NCBI RefSeq assembly: GCF_041261445.1
Contig: NZ_JBGCCU010000039.1
Location: 28,814 to 92,813 of the forward strand
Length of the DNA: 64,000 nucleotides
Direction of reading: 5' to 3'
From: Catenulispora sp. EB89
GTDB lineage: Bacteria > Actinomycetota > Actinomycetes > Streptomycetales > Catenulisporaceae
Shown one piece after another: positions 17,316-25,396 of this stretch. Within the stretch, counting starts at the first letter, position 1. Each line of letters begins with the position of its first letter. The notes under the pieces are model-generated. The model saw nothing but the letters and a program-made list of their open reading frames with translations. It was not told the origin of the DNA and ran no database searches. The position numbers and the translations under genes were made by a program.

Positions 17316-17388
17316 TTGTGTGTCAGGGCGATTACATCGCCTCATGCTGTCACCTTCCTGTCCCCACACGGAAAGGTACGACCCTCCC

Positions 17389-18678
17389 ATGACGACTCCA
17401 GCCCCGGGCCGTCGCCGCATGGCGATCCGGACCGGCGCACTGCTGGCCGCGGCGATAGCCGCGACCGGGACGGCGCTCGTGCACAGCGCCTCGGCCGCGC
17501 CGAAGGCGGCTTCCGGCGCCAGTGTTTACTCGGTCGCCCCGTACGTGGACATGTCCAACGGCCAGGAACCGGTTCTGGACACCGCGATCACCGGGCACGG
17601 CCTGAAGGCCTACACCGCGGCCTTCATCATCGGCGTCGGCTGCAACCAGGAGTGGGGCGACACGCTCCCGGTCGGCAACGACTCCTATACGGACCCTGAG
17701 ATAGCCCGGGCCAAGTCCGAGGGCGCCTCGGTGATCATCTCCTCCGGCGGTGCCGCAGGCGAGGCGTTGGCCTGGACCTGCACCGACCAGTCCACGATCC
17801 AGGCCGGCTACCAGGCGATCATCAGCGACTACGGCGTGAACCGGCTCGACTTCGACGTCGAGGGCGCCGCGGTCGCCGACCAGGCGGCGGCCACGCGGAA
17901 CTTCACCGCGATGAAGGCGCTGGAGGCCGCCAACCCGGGCCTGCAGTTCTCGATGACGATCCCGGTGCTGCCCTCGGGCCTGACCCAGGACGGCGTCAAC
18001 CTCTTGCAGAGCGCCAAGAACGTCGGCGTGAAGATCGACGTGGTCAACATCATGACCATGGACTACTACCAGGGCCAGCAGGACATGGGCGCGGCGGCGA
18101 TCAAGGCCGCGCAGAGCACCCTGGCGCAGATGCAGTCCGTCGACCCGAGCTACACCTACGCCAACCTCGGCATCACCCCGATGATCGGCGTGAACGACGA
18201 CGGCTCGGTGTTCACCACCGCCAACGCCGCCAGCGTCGAGCAGTTCGCCGCCTCCAACGGCGTCGGCCGGCTCGCGTACTGGTCGGTGGACCGCGACCAG
18301 CCGTGCCCCGGCGGCGCGGGCGGCGGCGCTTCGTCGACCTGCTCAGGGGTCGGCGACGCGAAGCTGGCGTTCGCGGACGCGTTCGTGCCCTACACGGGCA
18401 GCGGCGGCGGGACCGGCGGGACGACTGGCGGCACGACCGGTGGTACGACCGGCGGGACCACTGGTGGGACCACCGGCGGCACGACGGGAGGCACCACCGG
18501 CGGGACGACCGGCGGCGGTGGCTGCACGGCGGCGCCGTGGAGCGCGAGCACGTCGTACGTGCCGAACGACGTCGTGTCGTACAACGGGCACAGCTGGACG
18601 GCGACGTACTGGTCGACCGGTGTCACGCCGGGCTCTGCCATCGCCTGGAACATCTGGAAGGACGACGGCGCCTGCTGA
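17389..18678 (+). CDS. Secreted GH18 chitinase-like enzyme with repeat linker and CBM5/12
   Basis: 429 residues. Signal peptide at about 1-37 with a basic start and VHSASAAP cleavage region. GH18 barrel at about 45-345 with Asp154-Phe-Asp156-Val-Glu158; the first Asp of the DxxDxDxE pattern is Asn. A linker of eight near-perfect GGTT units (about 354-386) joins a CBM5/12 module (APWSASTSYVPNDVVSYNGH). It probably cleaves chitin or chitooligosaccharides. GAAAGG precedes the ATG by 12 nt. It differs from the left-hand enzyme in barrel sequence, so the two are probably complementary rather than a recent duplication. Confidence 0.92.
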   Translation: MTTPAPGRRRMAIRTGALLAAAIAATGTALVHSASAAPKAASGASVYSVAPYVDMSNGQEPVLDTAITGHGLKAYTAAFIIGVGCNQEWGDTLPVGNDSYTDPEIARAKSEGASVIISSGGAAGEALAWTCTDQSTIQAGYQAIISDYGVNRLDFDVEGAAVADQAAATRNFTAMKALEAANPGLQFSMTIPVLPSGLTQDGVNLLQSAKNVGVKIDVVNIMTMDYYQGQQDMGAAAIKAAQSTLAQMQSVDPSYTYANLGITPMIGVNDDGSVFTTANAASVEQFAASNGVGRLAYWSVDRDQPCPGGAGGGASSTCSGVGDAKLAFADAFVPYTGSGGGTGGTTGGTTGGTTGGTTGGTTGGTTGGTTGGTTGGGGCTAAPWSASTSYVPNDVVSYNGHSWTATYWSTGVTPGSAIAWNIWKDDGAC

Positions 18679-18729
18679 GACGCTTCGCGCTGTCTTTCGC
18701 ACGTCTGTAGCGCCGTTTTTCGACTGCTG

Positions 18730-18768
18730 CCGCCGCCCGGTGTGGGTCACACCGGGCGGCGGTGGCTT
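18730..18768 (+). terminator. Rho-independent terminator after the right chitinase
   Basis: CCGCCGCCCGGTGTG (18730-18744), loop GGT, and its perfect complement (18748-18762): a 15-bp stem followed by TGGCTTTT. Confidence 0.8.
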
Positions 18769-18896
18769 TTGCGCGTGGCTGTGACCAGGCGACCTCACAT
18801 TTCGGGGCCCTGCGGTGTCGTATCTATAAGCCGGTTTCACGAGCCGGACGGACGAGCCGGCTTCACGAGCCGGACGACGGACACCTGGAGGACGAC

Positions 18897-19490
18897 ATGA
18901 CCACCGCGACGCGAATACCCGCAGCCGACATCACCGGTCTGTACGGGGCCCTGGTGAAGATCATGACCCGCAAGATGCTCGGGCGGGTCCCGGACTCGGT
19001 CGGGGTGATGTGGCACCAGCCGAAGGCGTTCAAGGCGCTGATGGGGTTCGGACGCAAGGTCGACAAGTGGCGCGCGTTGTCGGAGCCGCTGGCGACGTAC
19101 GCGACGATGGCCGCCGTGGCGTGCGTCGGGTGCGGCTTCTGCCTGGACTTCGCGTACTTCATGGCACACAGCCGACATCTGGACGAGGCGAAGGCGCGCG
19201 AGGTGCCGCGCTGGCGCGAGTCCGACGTCTTCAGCGTGCTGGAGTGCCAGGTCATGGAGTACGCCGAGGCGATGAGCCAGACCCCGCCGACGGTCACCGA
19301 CGAGCTGTCGGACGTGCTGCTCGCCCAACTGGGGCCGGCGGCGATGGTGGAGCTGGCGGCGCGGGTAGGGGCGGCGAACCTGACGGCGCGGGCGAACATC
19401 GCGCTGGGGATACGGTCGCAGGAGTTCTCGGCGGCCTGCGGCCTGGCGCCGCTGGCCAGGCCGTCGGCGGACATAGCCTCGGCTTCGTGA
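18897..19490 (+). CDS. AhpD-like / carboxymuconolactone decarboxylase family protein
   Basis: 197 residues. All-helical protein with the redox pair Cys79-Gly-Phe-Cys82 and His91 (CGFCLDFAYFMAHS), the AhpD active-site layout. Proteins of this family are the usual partners of ECF41 sigma factors, and one follows 10 bp downstream, so this gene is the likely target and co-operon member. GGAGG lies 7 nt before the ATG. It probably acts as a thiol peroxidase/reductase or lactone-handling enzyme; substrate unknown. Three copies of ACGAGCCGG precede the gene (18839-18872). Confidence 0.88.
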   Translation: MTTATRIPAADITGLYGALVKIMTRKMLGRVPDSVGVMWHQPKAFKALMGFGRKVDKWRALSEPLATYATMAAVACVGCGFCLDFAYFMAHSRHLDEAKAREVPRWRESDVFSVLECQVMEYAEAMSQTPPTVTDELSDVLLAQLGPAAMVELAARVGAANLTARANIALGIRSQEFSAACGLAPLARPSADIASAS

Positions 19491-19500
19491 GCGAGGCGGT

Positions 19501-20487
19501 ATGAAGACGGCTGCTACCAGAGGCGCCGCGAACCAGGGCGTTGCGCGCGAAGGTGCCCCCAGCGCCGGCGATGGCGCCGGTACCGGGACTGGCACCGCGA
19601 CTGGCACCGTCGGCGACTCCGATCCCTTCCTCTCCCACCGGGGCCTGTTGTTCACCGTCGCCTACGAGATGCTCGGCTCGGCCGCCGACGCCGAGGACGT
19701 GGTGCAGGAAACGTGGCTGCGGTGGGCCGAGGTGGACGCCGGGCTGCGCGCGACGGTCGCGGACCCGCGTGCCTACCTGGTGCGCATCGTGACCCGGCTG
19801 GCGCTGAACCGGCTGCGCACGCTGTCCCGCCGACGCGAGGACTACGTCGGGTCCTGGCTTCCCGAGCCGCTGCTGACGAGCCCCGACGTGGCCGAGGACG
19901 TGGAGCTGGCCGAAAGCGTGTCGGTCGCGATGCTCACGGTGCTGGAGACGCTGAAGCCGGTCGAGCGCGCGGTGTTCGTTCTGCGGGAGGTGTTCGACAC
20001 GCCGTACGCCGAGATCGCCCGAGCACTCGGCAAGACCCCGGCCTCGGTACGCCAGACCGCGAAGCGCGCCCGGGAACACGTCGCGGCGCGCCGGCCGCGC
20101 ATGCGCGTCGACCGCGCCGAGCAGCGCCGCGTCGTCGAACGCTTCCTCGCCGCCCTCGGCGACGGCGACCTGCGCGCCCTGATGGCGGTACTGGCTCCGG
20201 ACGTGGTGGTCGTCGCCGACGGCGGCGGAGTGGTGCCCACGGTGAGCCACCCGGTCACCGGTGCGGAGGCGGCGGCGGCCTACCTGGTCGCGGCGGTCAC
20301 GTGGGCGGGGGAGCGCTTCGCGGTCGCGACGATGTGGCTGAACGGGGCGCCGGCCGCGCGGATCGAGGTCGACGTGACGACGGCGCTGAGCTTCGCGGTC
20401 GAGGACGGGCTGATCAGCCGGATCTACGCGGTGCGCAACCCGGCGAAGCTGGCTCGGCTGGAGGCCGAGACGGTGTTGGTGCGGTGA
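19501..20487 (+). CDS. ECF41-family sigma factor with SnoaL-like C-terminal domain
   Basis: 328 residues. A low-complexity Gly/Thr/Ala N-terminus of about 40 residues precedes sigma region 2 (LLFTVAYEMLGSAADAEDVV), the linker WLPEPL near 119 and region 4 (TPYAEIARALGKTPASVRQT). The C-terminus from about 205 is a SnoaL-like domain with DGGG near 240 and NPAKL near 313. WLPEP, DGGGK and NPDKL are the ECF41 hallmarks; here the last Lys/Asp positions vary. In ECF41 proteins the C-terminal domain controls sigma activity in place of a separate anti-sigma factor. I did not find a clean TGTCACA-N16-CGTC promoter upstream. Confidence 0.92.
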   Translation: MKTAATRGAANQGVAREGAPSAGDGAGTGTGTATGTVGDSDPFLSHRGLLFTVAYEMLGSAADAEDVVQETWLRWAEVDAGLRATVADPRAYLVRIVTRLALNRLRTLSRRREDYVGSWLPEPLLTSPDVAEDVELAESVSVAMLTVLETLKPVERAVFVLREVFDTPYAEIARALGKTPASVRQTAKRAREHVAARRPRMRVDRAEQRRVVERFLAALGDGDLRALMAVLAPDVVVVADGGGVVPTVSHPVTGAEAAAAYLVAAVTWAGERFAVATMWLNGAPAARIEVDVTTALSFAVEDGLISRIYAVRNPAKLARLEAETVLVR

Positions 20488-20553
20488 GCCGGGAGGCGCT
20501 CCGGGGCCGGCCCGGCCCGGCCAACTCACACCGGCGCCCTGAGTCCTCAGCCC

Positions 20554-21297
20554 TCACGCACTCGCGACACCGTCCCGCAACCGCCCCCGCCGCTCCGACC
20601 ACACCGCGACCGCCACCAGCCCCACCGCCGCCGCGGCCAAGCCGTGCACCGTCCCGATCGACCAGGTCAGCCCGGCCGCCGCGCCGCCCCAGGCGCCGAC
20701 CGTGTAGGCGAGCCACACCAGCGTCAGCAGCGCGATGCCTTTGCGCGCGCGCCGTCCCGGCTCCTCGGCGAAGGCCGAGATCAGCGCGACGAGGGTGCCG
20801 GTCAGCGTCGTGGTCGAGATCCCGCGGATCGCGACCTTCGCCGCGTACACGCTCTGCACCCCCATCGCCGCGGCCGCCACGCCGAGGCGCAGTTCGCGCG
20901 GGGCCGCGGCCAGCACGATCACCGATGCGAGCAGCAGCGCCTCGATCACCAGCAGGACCCACGGCGGCTCCCGGTCGCCGCTGCGGCGCGAGCGGCGCAG
21001 CGGCAGCACCGACACCGCGACGCCCACACAGAAACCGAGCAGCGACGAGAACGGGCCGTACGTGTCCGCCTCCGCCACCACCCCCGCGTGGTGCACCCCC
21101 GGCACCCAGCGCTCGGCCACCTGCACCGCGAGGAACACCGCGTTGCCGGTCTGGTTGGCGACGAACACCGACCCCGAGCGCACGTACGAGACCGAGTCCA
21201 CCCACCCCGCGACCGCCGTCAGCAGCACCACCAACCCCGCAGTCCCGCGCACCTCCCGCAACCCCGCGGTGCCGTGCACCTTCCGCCCTCGCGCCAC
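20554..21297 (-). CDS. YoaK/DUF1275 family membrane protein
   Basis: 247 residues, about six hydrophobic helices. The N-terminal block LLTAVAGWVDSVSYVRSGSVFVANQTGNAVFLA is split by the membrane motif WVDSVSY and the NQTGN signature of DUF1275 (YoaK). Members are predicted small-molecule transporters. A central cytoplasmic loop is basic (RRSRRSGDR). It stands alone, convergent with the ECF41 operon. Confidence 0.88.
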   Translation of the reverse strand: MARGRKVHGTAGLREVRGTAGLVVLLTAVAGWVDSVSYVRSGSVFVANQTGNAVFLAVQVAERWVPGVHHAGVVAEADTYGPFSSLLGFCVGVAVSVLPLRRSRRSGDREPPWVLLVIEALLLASVIVLAAAPRELRLGVAAAAMGVQSVYAAKVAIRGISTTTLTGTLVALISAFAEEPGRRARKGIALLTLVWLAYTVGAWGGAAAGLTWSIGTVHGLAAAAVGLVAVAVWSERRGRLRDGVASA

Positions 21298-21361
21298 GGC
21301 TACCAGGATGGCGCGGCGAAGCGCGCGGACGTCGCAGGCGCGCCAGCCCGACCAGAGCAGG

Positions 21362-21889
21362 TCACGACGTCGGCACCCAGAATCGCAGCTTGTGATCCTG
21401 CTCGTCGGCGAACCGGCCGCCGCAGGCCTCGATCACCCGCCGCGAGCCCACATTGGTGTCGTCACACGTCACCAACGCCTCGGCGACACCCAACCCGGCC
21501 GCGACCGGCAGCGCCGCCCGCAGCATCGCCGTCGCGTGCCCCCGCCGCCGCGCACTCGGACGGACGTCGTACCCGATGTGCCCGCCGACGCGCTCCAGCT
21601 CCGGGATCAGCCGGTGGCGGATCGCCAGCCGCCCGAGCATCTCCTCGCCCTCGGTCCACCACAGCGTGGTCATCGGCACGAACCCGGGCTTGGCCCCGGC
21701 CTCGGTACCCTCGGCGATCACGCGCGCGACGTACACCTCGAACGCCGCCTCGTCGGAGTCGGACAACGCCGCGTCATCGACATCGGTGATGAACCACGAG
21801 GGCTCATACTCGGTGTCGGCGTGGAACTCCTTCACGGCCTCCAGGAACGAGCGCCGGAAACGTATCGAAGGATCTGTCAGCACAGGCAT
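21362..21889 (-). CDS. GNAT-family N-acetyltransferase
   Basis: 175 residues from the ATG at 21887-21889. The acetyl-CoA binding segment GYDVRPSARRRGHATAML is the Q/RxxGxG/A loop of GNAT enzymes; TCDDTNVGSRRVIEACGG is the typical downstream helix. It resembles the YesJ/PaiA-like group that acetylates small molecules or proteins. The acceptor is unknown. The frame is open further upstream, but the chosen start gives a natural family N-terminus. Confidence 0.85.
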   Translation of the reverse strand: MPVLTDPSIRFRRSFLEAVKEFHADTEYEPSWFITDVDDAALSDSDEAAFEVYVARVIAEGTEAGAKPGFVPMTTLWWTEGEEMLGRLAIRHRLIPELERVGGHIGYDVRPSARRRGHATAMLRAALPVAAGLGVAEALVTCDDTNVGSRRVIEACGGRFADEQDHKLRFWVPTS

Positions 21890-21972
21890 GCGCCCATGAT
21901 TCCAAAATCCCGCGCCGGCCCGACAGAAATAACCGGCCACACAACCGGCCGAGCAGCGCGATCCGACGCGCC

Positions 21973-22838
21973 TCAACCAGCCGTCGCGACAGCCCGCCGC
22001 GCCAGCTCGATCATGCCGTGCATGACCGCGACCGGGATGGCAGGGTTCTGAGCGGCGGCGCGCGCATGGCGCCCGTCGAGCAGCAGCCTGACGAGCGCGG
22101 CGGGGGAGATGCGGGGGTCGACGGCGGCCGCATTGCGGACCTGGGGATCCGGGTCGTCCGCGAACCGATCGACCAGCTCGGGGGTCGAGGCCTTGTCGGT
22201 CAGCGCGAGCAGCCGCAGGCGCGGATCGGGGTCGTCGACGAACCGGAGCAGACCGTCCTTCGGGAAGTTCGGGTGGTTGCGGGGGCGGCCCGGGAACGTG
22301 AAGCTGCCGGACCACCAGGTCCAGACGCTGAGCAGCGTCTCGGCGGGCGTGTCGTCGCAGGATTCCGCCAAGAACAGGTGCACCACGCGGTCCTCGTCGC
22401 GTGCGAGCCGGTCCAGGACGTCCGGCGGCAGGTGCCGAGCCCGCGCGACACTGCGCCGGACCACCAGCTTGGGGGACGCGGCAAGCTGGCGCATGGCGTC
22501 GGGATCGTCATGGAGCGCGCCGACCCACCACAGGGCCTTGGGTGTGGTGGTTCGCTGATGCCCTGGCCTTCGAGCGGCCACGGCCGCCTTGTCGCCAGCT
22601 CGCTGCGCGCCTCGGCCAGCATGGTCCGGGTCTGGTCGTCGGCGGTGGCGGCGATCAGCCGATCCCACTGCGCGGCGGTCAGGTTCCCGCTCTCCGCCGC
22701 AGTCAACCTGACCCGGCGGTCCGCATGGCCTATGGCCGCATCGACGATACCGCTCGACACGTCCCGCCCGTAGAGAAAGGAGAGCTGGTGCGGTGAACGT
22801 CGCGCCCCTGGCCGCCGCGTCGAGCGCGGACCACTCAC
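21973..22838 (-). pseudogene. LRV/HEAT-like repeat protein gene interrupted by a frameshift
   Basis: The coding signal switches frame once. From about 22838 to 22560 one minus-strand frame reads repeat-like sequence (GRDVSSGIVDAAIGHADRRV, LTAAQWDRLIA). From about 22575 to 21973 a different frame continues with the same kind of repeats (DPDAMRQLAASPKLVVRRSV, FADDPDPQVRNAAAVDPRIS) to a stop. A single one-base change around 22550-22580 would join them into a protein of roughly 285 residues of leucine-rich-variant repeats. Either the gene is broken or the assembly has an indel. Such proteins are common in Streptomyces with unknown function. Confidence 0.55.
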
Positions 22839-22859
22839 CGCTCACCGGGCCCGCCACCC

Positions 22860-23516
22860 CTACCAGCCCCGAGCCCGCCACTCCGCCAGCTGCGGACGCT
22901 CCGCGCCCAGCGTCGTGTCCTTGCCGTGGCCGGGGTAGACCCACGTCTCGTCGGGCAGCCGGTCGAAGATCTTCGTGACCACGCCCTCGTAGAGCGAGTC
23001 GAACGCCTCCTTGTCCCCGAACGTGCCGCCGACGCCGCCGGGGAACAGGCAGTCGCCGGTGAACAGGTGCGGGGTGCCGGTGGGGTCCCGGTAGAGCAGG
23101 GCGATGCTGCCGGGCGTGTGCCCGACCAGGTGGATGGCGGTGAGTTCGATGTCGTCGAAGCGCAGGACGTCGCCGTCGTCCACGGGGACGTCGGTCTCGA
23201 CCGGGATGCCCCCGGCGTCGGCGCGGCCGGCGTGGGTGCGGGCCGCGGTGGCGGCGACGACGGCTTCCAGGGCCTGCCAGTGGTCGCCGTGCTGGTGGGT
23301 GGTGATGACTGCCTGGAGGCCGTCGGGCACCAGGGCCAGGAGGGTCGGGGCCTCGTTGGCGGCATCGATCAGGACCTGGGTGCCGGTGCTCTTGCTGCGC
23401 AGGAGGTAGGCGTTGTTGTCCGTGGGGCCGACCGAGACCTTGGTGATGGTCAGGTCGGGCAGGTCGCGGACGGCGGGCGGTCCGCCCTGGGTGACGTCGC
23501 CGGTGTAGTCGGGCAT
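22860..23516 (-). CDS. Metallo-beta-lactamase fold hydrolase (glyoxalase II-like)
   Basis: 218 residues. Complete metal-binding set: His74, His76, Asp78, His79 (TTHQHGDHW), His133 (LVGHTPGS), Asp155 (FTGDCLF) and His197 (YPGHGKD). This is the glyoxalase II-like branch, which cleaves thioesters or related bonds. It lies in the same direction as a diverged paralogue at 23826-24437 and an MDMPI-like gene further upstream; in streptomycetes a similar MBL/MDMPI group sits next to uvrA, suggesting thiol-linked detoxification (inference). Confidence 0.92.
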   Translation of the reverse strand: MPDYTGDVTQGGPPAVRDLPDLTITKVSVGPTDNNAYLLRSKSTGTQVLIDAANEAPTLLALVPDGLQAVITTHQHGDHWQALEAVVAATAARTHAGRADAGGIPVETDVPVDDGDVLRFDDIELTAIHLVGHTPGSIALLYRDPTGTPHLFTGDCLFPGGVGGTFGDKEAFDSLYEGVVTKIFDRLPDETWVYPGHGKDTTLGAERPQLAEWRARGW

Positions 23517-23560
23517 GGGTTCCTCCGGGGTCTGAGACGGGTCTGGATCGGATCAGGAGG

Positions 23561-23823
23561 CCGATGCACCTCGGCGCCGAGATACATCGATGGCGAGGTA
23601 CATCGATGGCGAGGTACCTCGGCACCGAGGTATATCGAATCGAGGCGGCCATGTTGGTTCTGGTCTGCGTCGGTGCCGAGTACATCGATGGCGAGGTACC
23701 TCGGCGTCGAGGTATATCGATCGAGGTGGGCGTGTCGGCTTTGGTTCGCGTCGGTGTCTGTCGGCGCTGAGATGCATCGATGGCGAGGTACCTCGGCGTC
23801 GAGGTATATCGAATCGAGGTACG
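23561..23823. repeat. Palindrome-rich imperfect tandem repeat between two MBL paralogues
   Basis: The unit core ATCGATGGCGAGGTACCTCG occurs at about 23586, 23602, 23684 and 23776 (the first copy is cut short), i.e. three full units of about 80-92 bp plus one partial. Each full unit contains the palindrome CGAGGTACCTCG and a second symmetric block TCGAGGTATATCGA. The element fills almost the whole 309-bp gap (23517-23825) and no gene is evident in it. Confidence 0.8.
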
Positions 23824-23825
23824 CG

Positions 23826-24437
23826 CTACGCCCCGATCCCGGCCCGCTCCGCGCCCAGCGTGGAGTCGTTCCCCCGAGCCGGGTACACCCACGTCTCGTC
23901 CGGCAGCGCGGCCAGCGCCCCGGTCAGCAGCTCGGCCGGCGTCGGGCCGGCCCCCACCCCCGCCCCCGACAACAAGTCCCCCGTGAACAAGTGCGGATGC
24001 CCCTTCGGATCGTCATACACCAGCGCCACCGCCCCCGGCGCGTCGCCGGCCAGGTGCATCGCCGTCAGCAGGGAGCGCCCGAGCCGGATCTCGTCGCCGT
24101 CGTGCAGCGCCACCTTTGTCGGGACCTCGATCGCGCCCGCGTCGTGGGCGCCGGCCATCGTCACCGCGCCGGTGGCGGCTACCAACTCGGCCAGTGCGCG
24201 CCAGTGGTCGCGGTGTGGGTGCGTGGTCACCACTGCGGCCAGTTCGCCGTTGACGAGTTGGATCAGGGCCGGGGCGTCGTCGGCGGCGTCGATGAGGACC
24301 TGGTCGCCGGTGAGGCGGTCGCGCAGGAGGTAGCAGTTCGCCGCCTTCGGGCCGACCGCGATCTTGGTGACGATCAGCTGTGCCAGTTCGTGGACGGCCG
24401 GCGGGCCGCCGACGTGGACGATGCCGTGGTACGTCAT
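23826..24437 (-). CDS. Degenerate metallo-beta-lactamase fold paralogue
   Basis: 203 residues, clearly paralogous to the product at 22860-23516 (shared GGPPAV, TKI/VxVGP, LPDETWVYP). The first metal motif is intact (His73, His75, Asp77, His78 in TTHPHRDHW) and Asp154 is kept. The second-site ligands are lost: the His of VGHTPGS is Asp132 (AGDAPGA) and the His of YPGHG is Arg188 (YPARG). It can bind at most one metal in the usual way and may be inactive, regulatory or repurposed. It lies upstream in the same operon direction. Confidence 0.88.
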   Translation of the reverse strand: MTYHGIVHVGGPPAVHELAQLIVTKIAVGPKAANCYLLRDRLTGDQVLIDAADDAPALIQLVNGELAAVVTTHPHRDHWRALAELVAATGAVTMAGAHDAGAIEVPTKVALHDGDEIRLGRSLLTAMHLAGDAPGAVALVYDDPKGHPHLFTGDLLSGAGVGAGPTPAELLTGALAALPDETWVYPARGNDSTLGAERAGIGA

Positions 24438-24447
24438 CGGCTCTCCT

Positions 24448-25218
24448 TCAGGCCCAGGCCGGCAGCTTCGGCAGCGGGCCGCGGCCGCCGGCCGGGATCA
24501 CCGCGACCAGTCCGTCGCCGGAGGCGCGGCCGAGGAGCCAGGCCAGTAGGGCGCGCTTCGGGCCGCGGACGATCACCACGCCGGGGTCCTGCGGGTCCGC
24601 CTTCACGCCGTAGACCTGGTCCTCCTCCTCGACGTCCAGGCGTAGTGCCGGGAACTCCGGTCGGGTCTGGAAGCGGGCCAGTGCGTCGGTGAACCAGCGG
24701 TCGGTGAACGGGTCCGACCAGTGCGCCGGCGTGAAATCCAGGTCCAGGTCGACGTGGTGGATCAGGACCTCGCCGAGGCGCTTGCCGGGCAGCTGGTGCG
24801 CCGGGTACGGGGTCGCGTCGGCCGTCCGGTACACCGGGGCGTTCCAGTGCCCGGCCGCCTGCGCCGCGGCGTAGGCTTCGACGAAGCGGCCCGCCGATTC
24901 CCGCAGGTCCGCCAGCTGCTCCTGGACCGGCCGGGAAGAGCCGGCCTCGATGTCGGCGTTGCGCTTGTCGTCGGATTCGTACATCGGCGTGACCTCACCG
25001 GTCGCCGCGGTGTTGAGCATGTTGGACAGGCCGTCGGCGTTGCGGGCGATGTGGGCCAGGACGTGCCCGCGGGTCCAGCCCTCGCACAGCGAGGGCTCGC
25101 GCAGTTCCTCCTCGGCCATGGCGGCGACGGTGGCCAGCAGGTGCGCCGTGGCCTCGGTGATCTGCTCGAGGTCCGCGGCGGCGTCGAAGGAGGCGGGGAT
25201 GGTCGGTGATTCGGTCAC
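24448..25218 (-). CDS. Maleylpyruvate isomerase family mycothiol-dependent enzyme (MDMPI/DinB fold)
   Basis: 256 residues from the GTG at 25216-25218, with GGAAG about 9 nt upstream. The N-terminal four-helix bundle carries [21 protein letters not shown] split by the metal-ligand His (VLAHIARN), and a second His set [11 protein letters not shown]. The C-terminal ~90 residues match the small SCP-like domain of mycothiol-dependent maleylpyruvate isomerases. The family transfers or isomerises using mycothiol, the actinobacterial thiol. It lies 10 bp upstream of the MBL paralogue, consistent with a joint thiol-conjugate pathway (inference). Confidence 0.9.
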   Translation of the reverse strand: MTESPTIPASFDAAADLEQITEATAHLLATVAAMAEEELREPSLCEGWTRGHVLAHIARNADGLSNMLNTAATGEVTPMYESDDKRNADIEAGSSRPVQEQLADLRESAGRFVEAYAAAQAAGHWNAPVYRTADATPYPAHQLPGKRLGEVLIHHVDLDLDFTPAHWSDPFTDRWFTDALARFQTRPEFPALRLDVEEEDQVYGVKADPQDPGVVIVRGPKRALLAWLLGRASGDGLVAVIPAGGRGPLPKLPAWA

Positions 25219-25396
25219 GGCGGTAACTCTTCCGTACCGGACCCCCGTCTGCCACACGGATCTTGAAGTAGGCGGGACGGATCGTGCGCCCGGCGCCGGG
25301 TCGGCGCGCGGACCTGCGCGGCGGGGCGGAATCCGGAACTTGTCGGAGGGCCCGTCTAGCATCGGTGCGAGTCATGTCTTCAGGAAGGTTGCACTA

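Noticed and set aside
18786..18830. ECF41-type promoter (TGTCACA-N16-CGTC)
   Set aside because: A CTCACA and a CGT are present, but both the sequence and the spacing depart from consensus.
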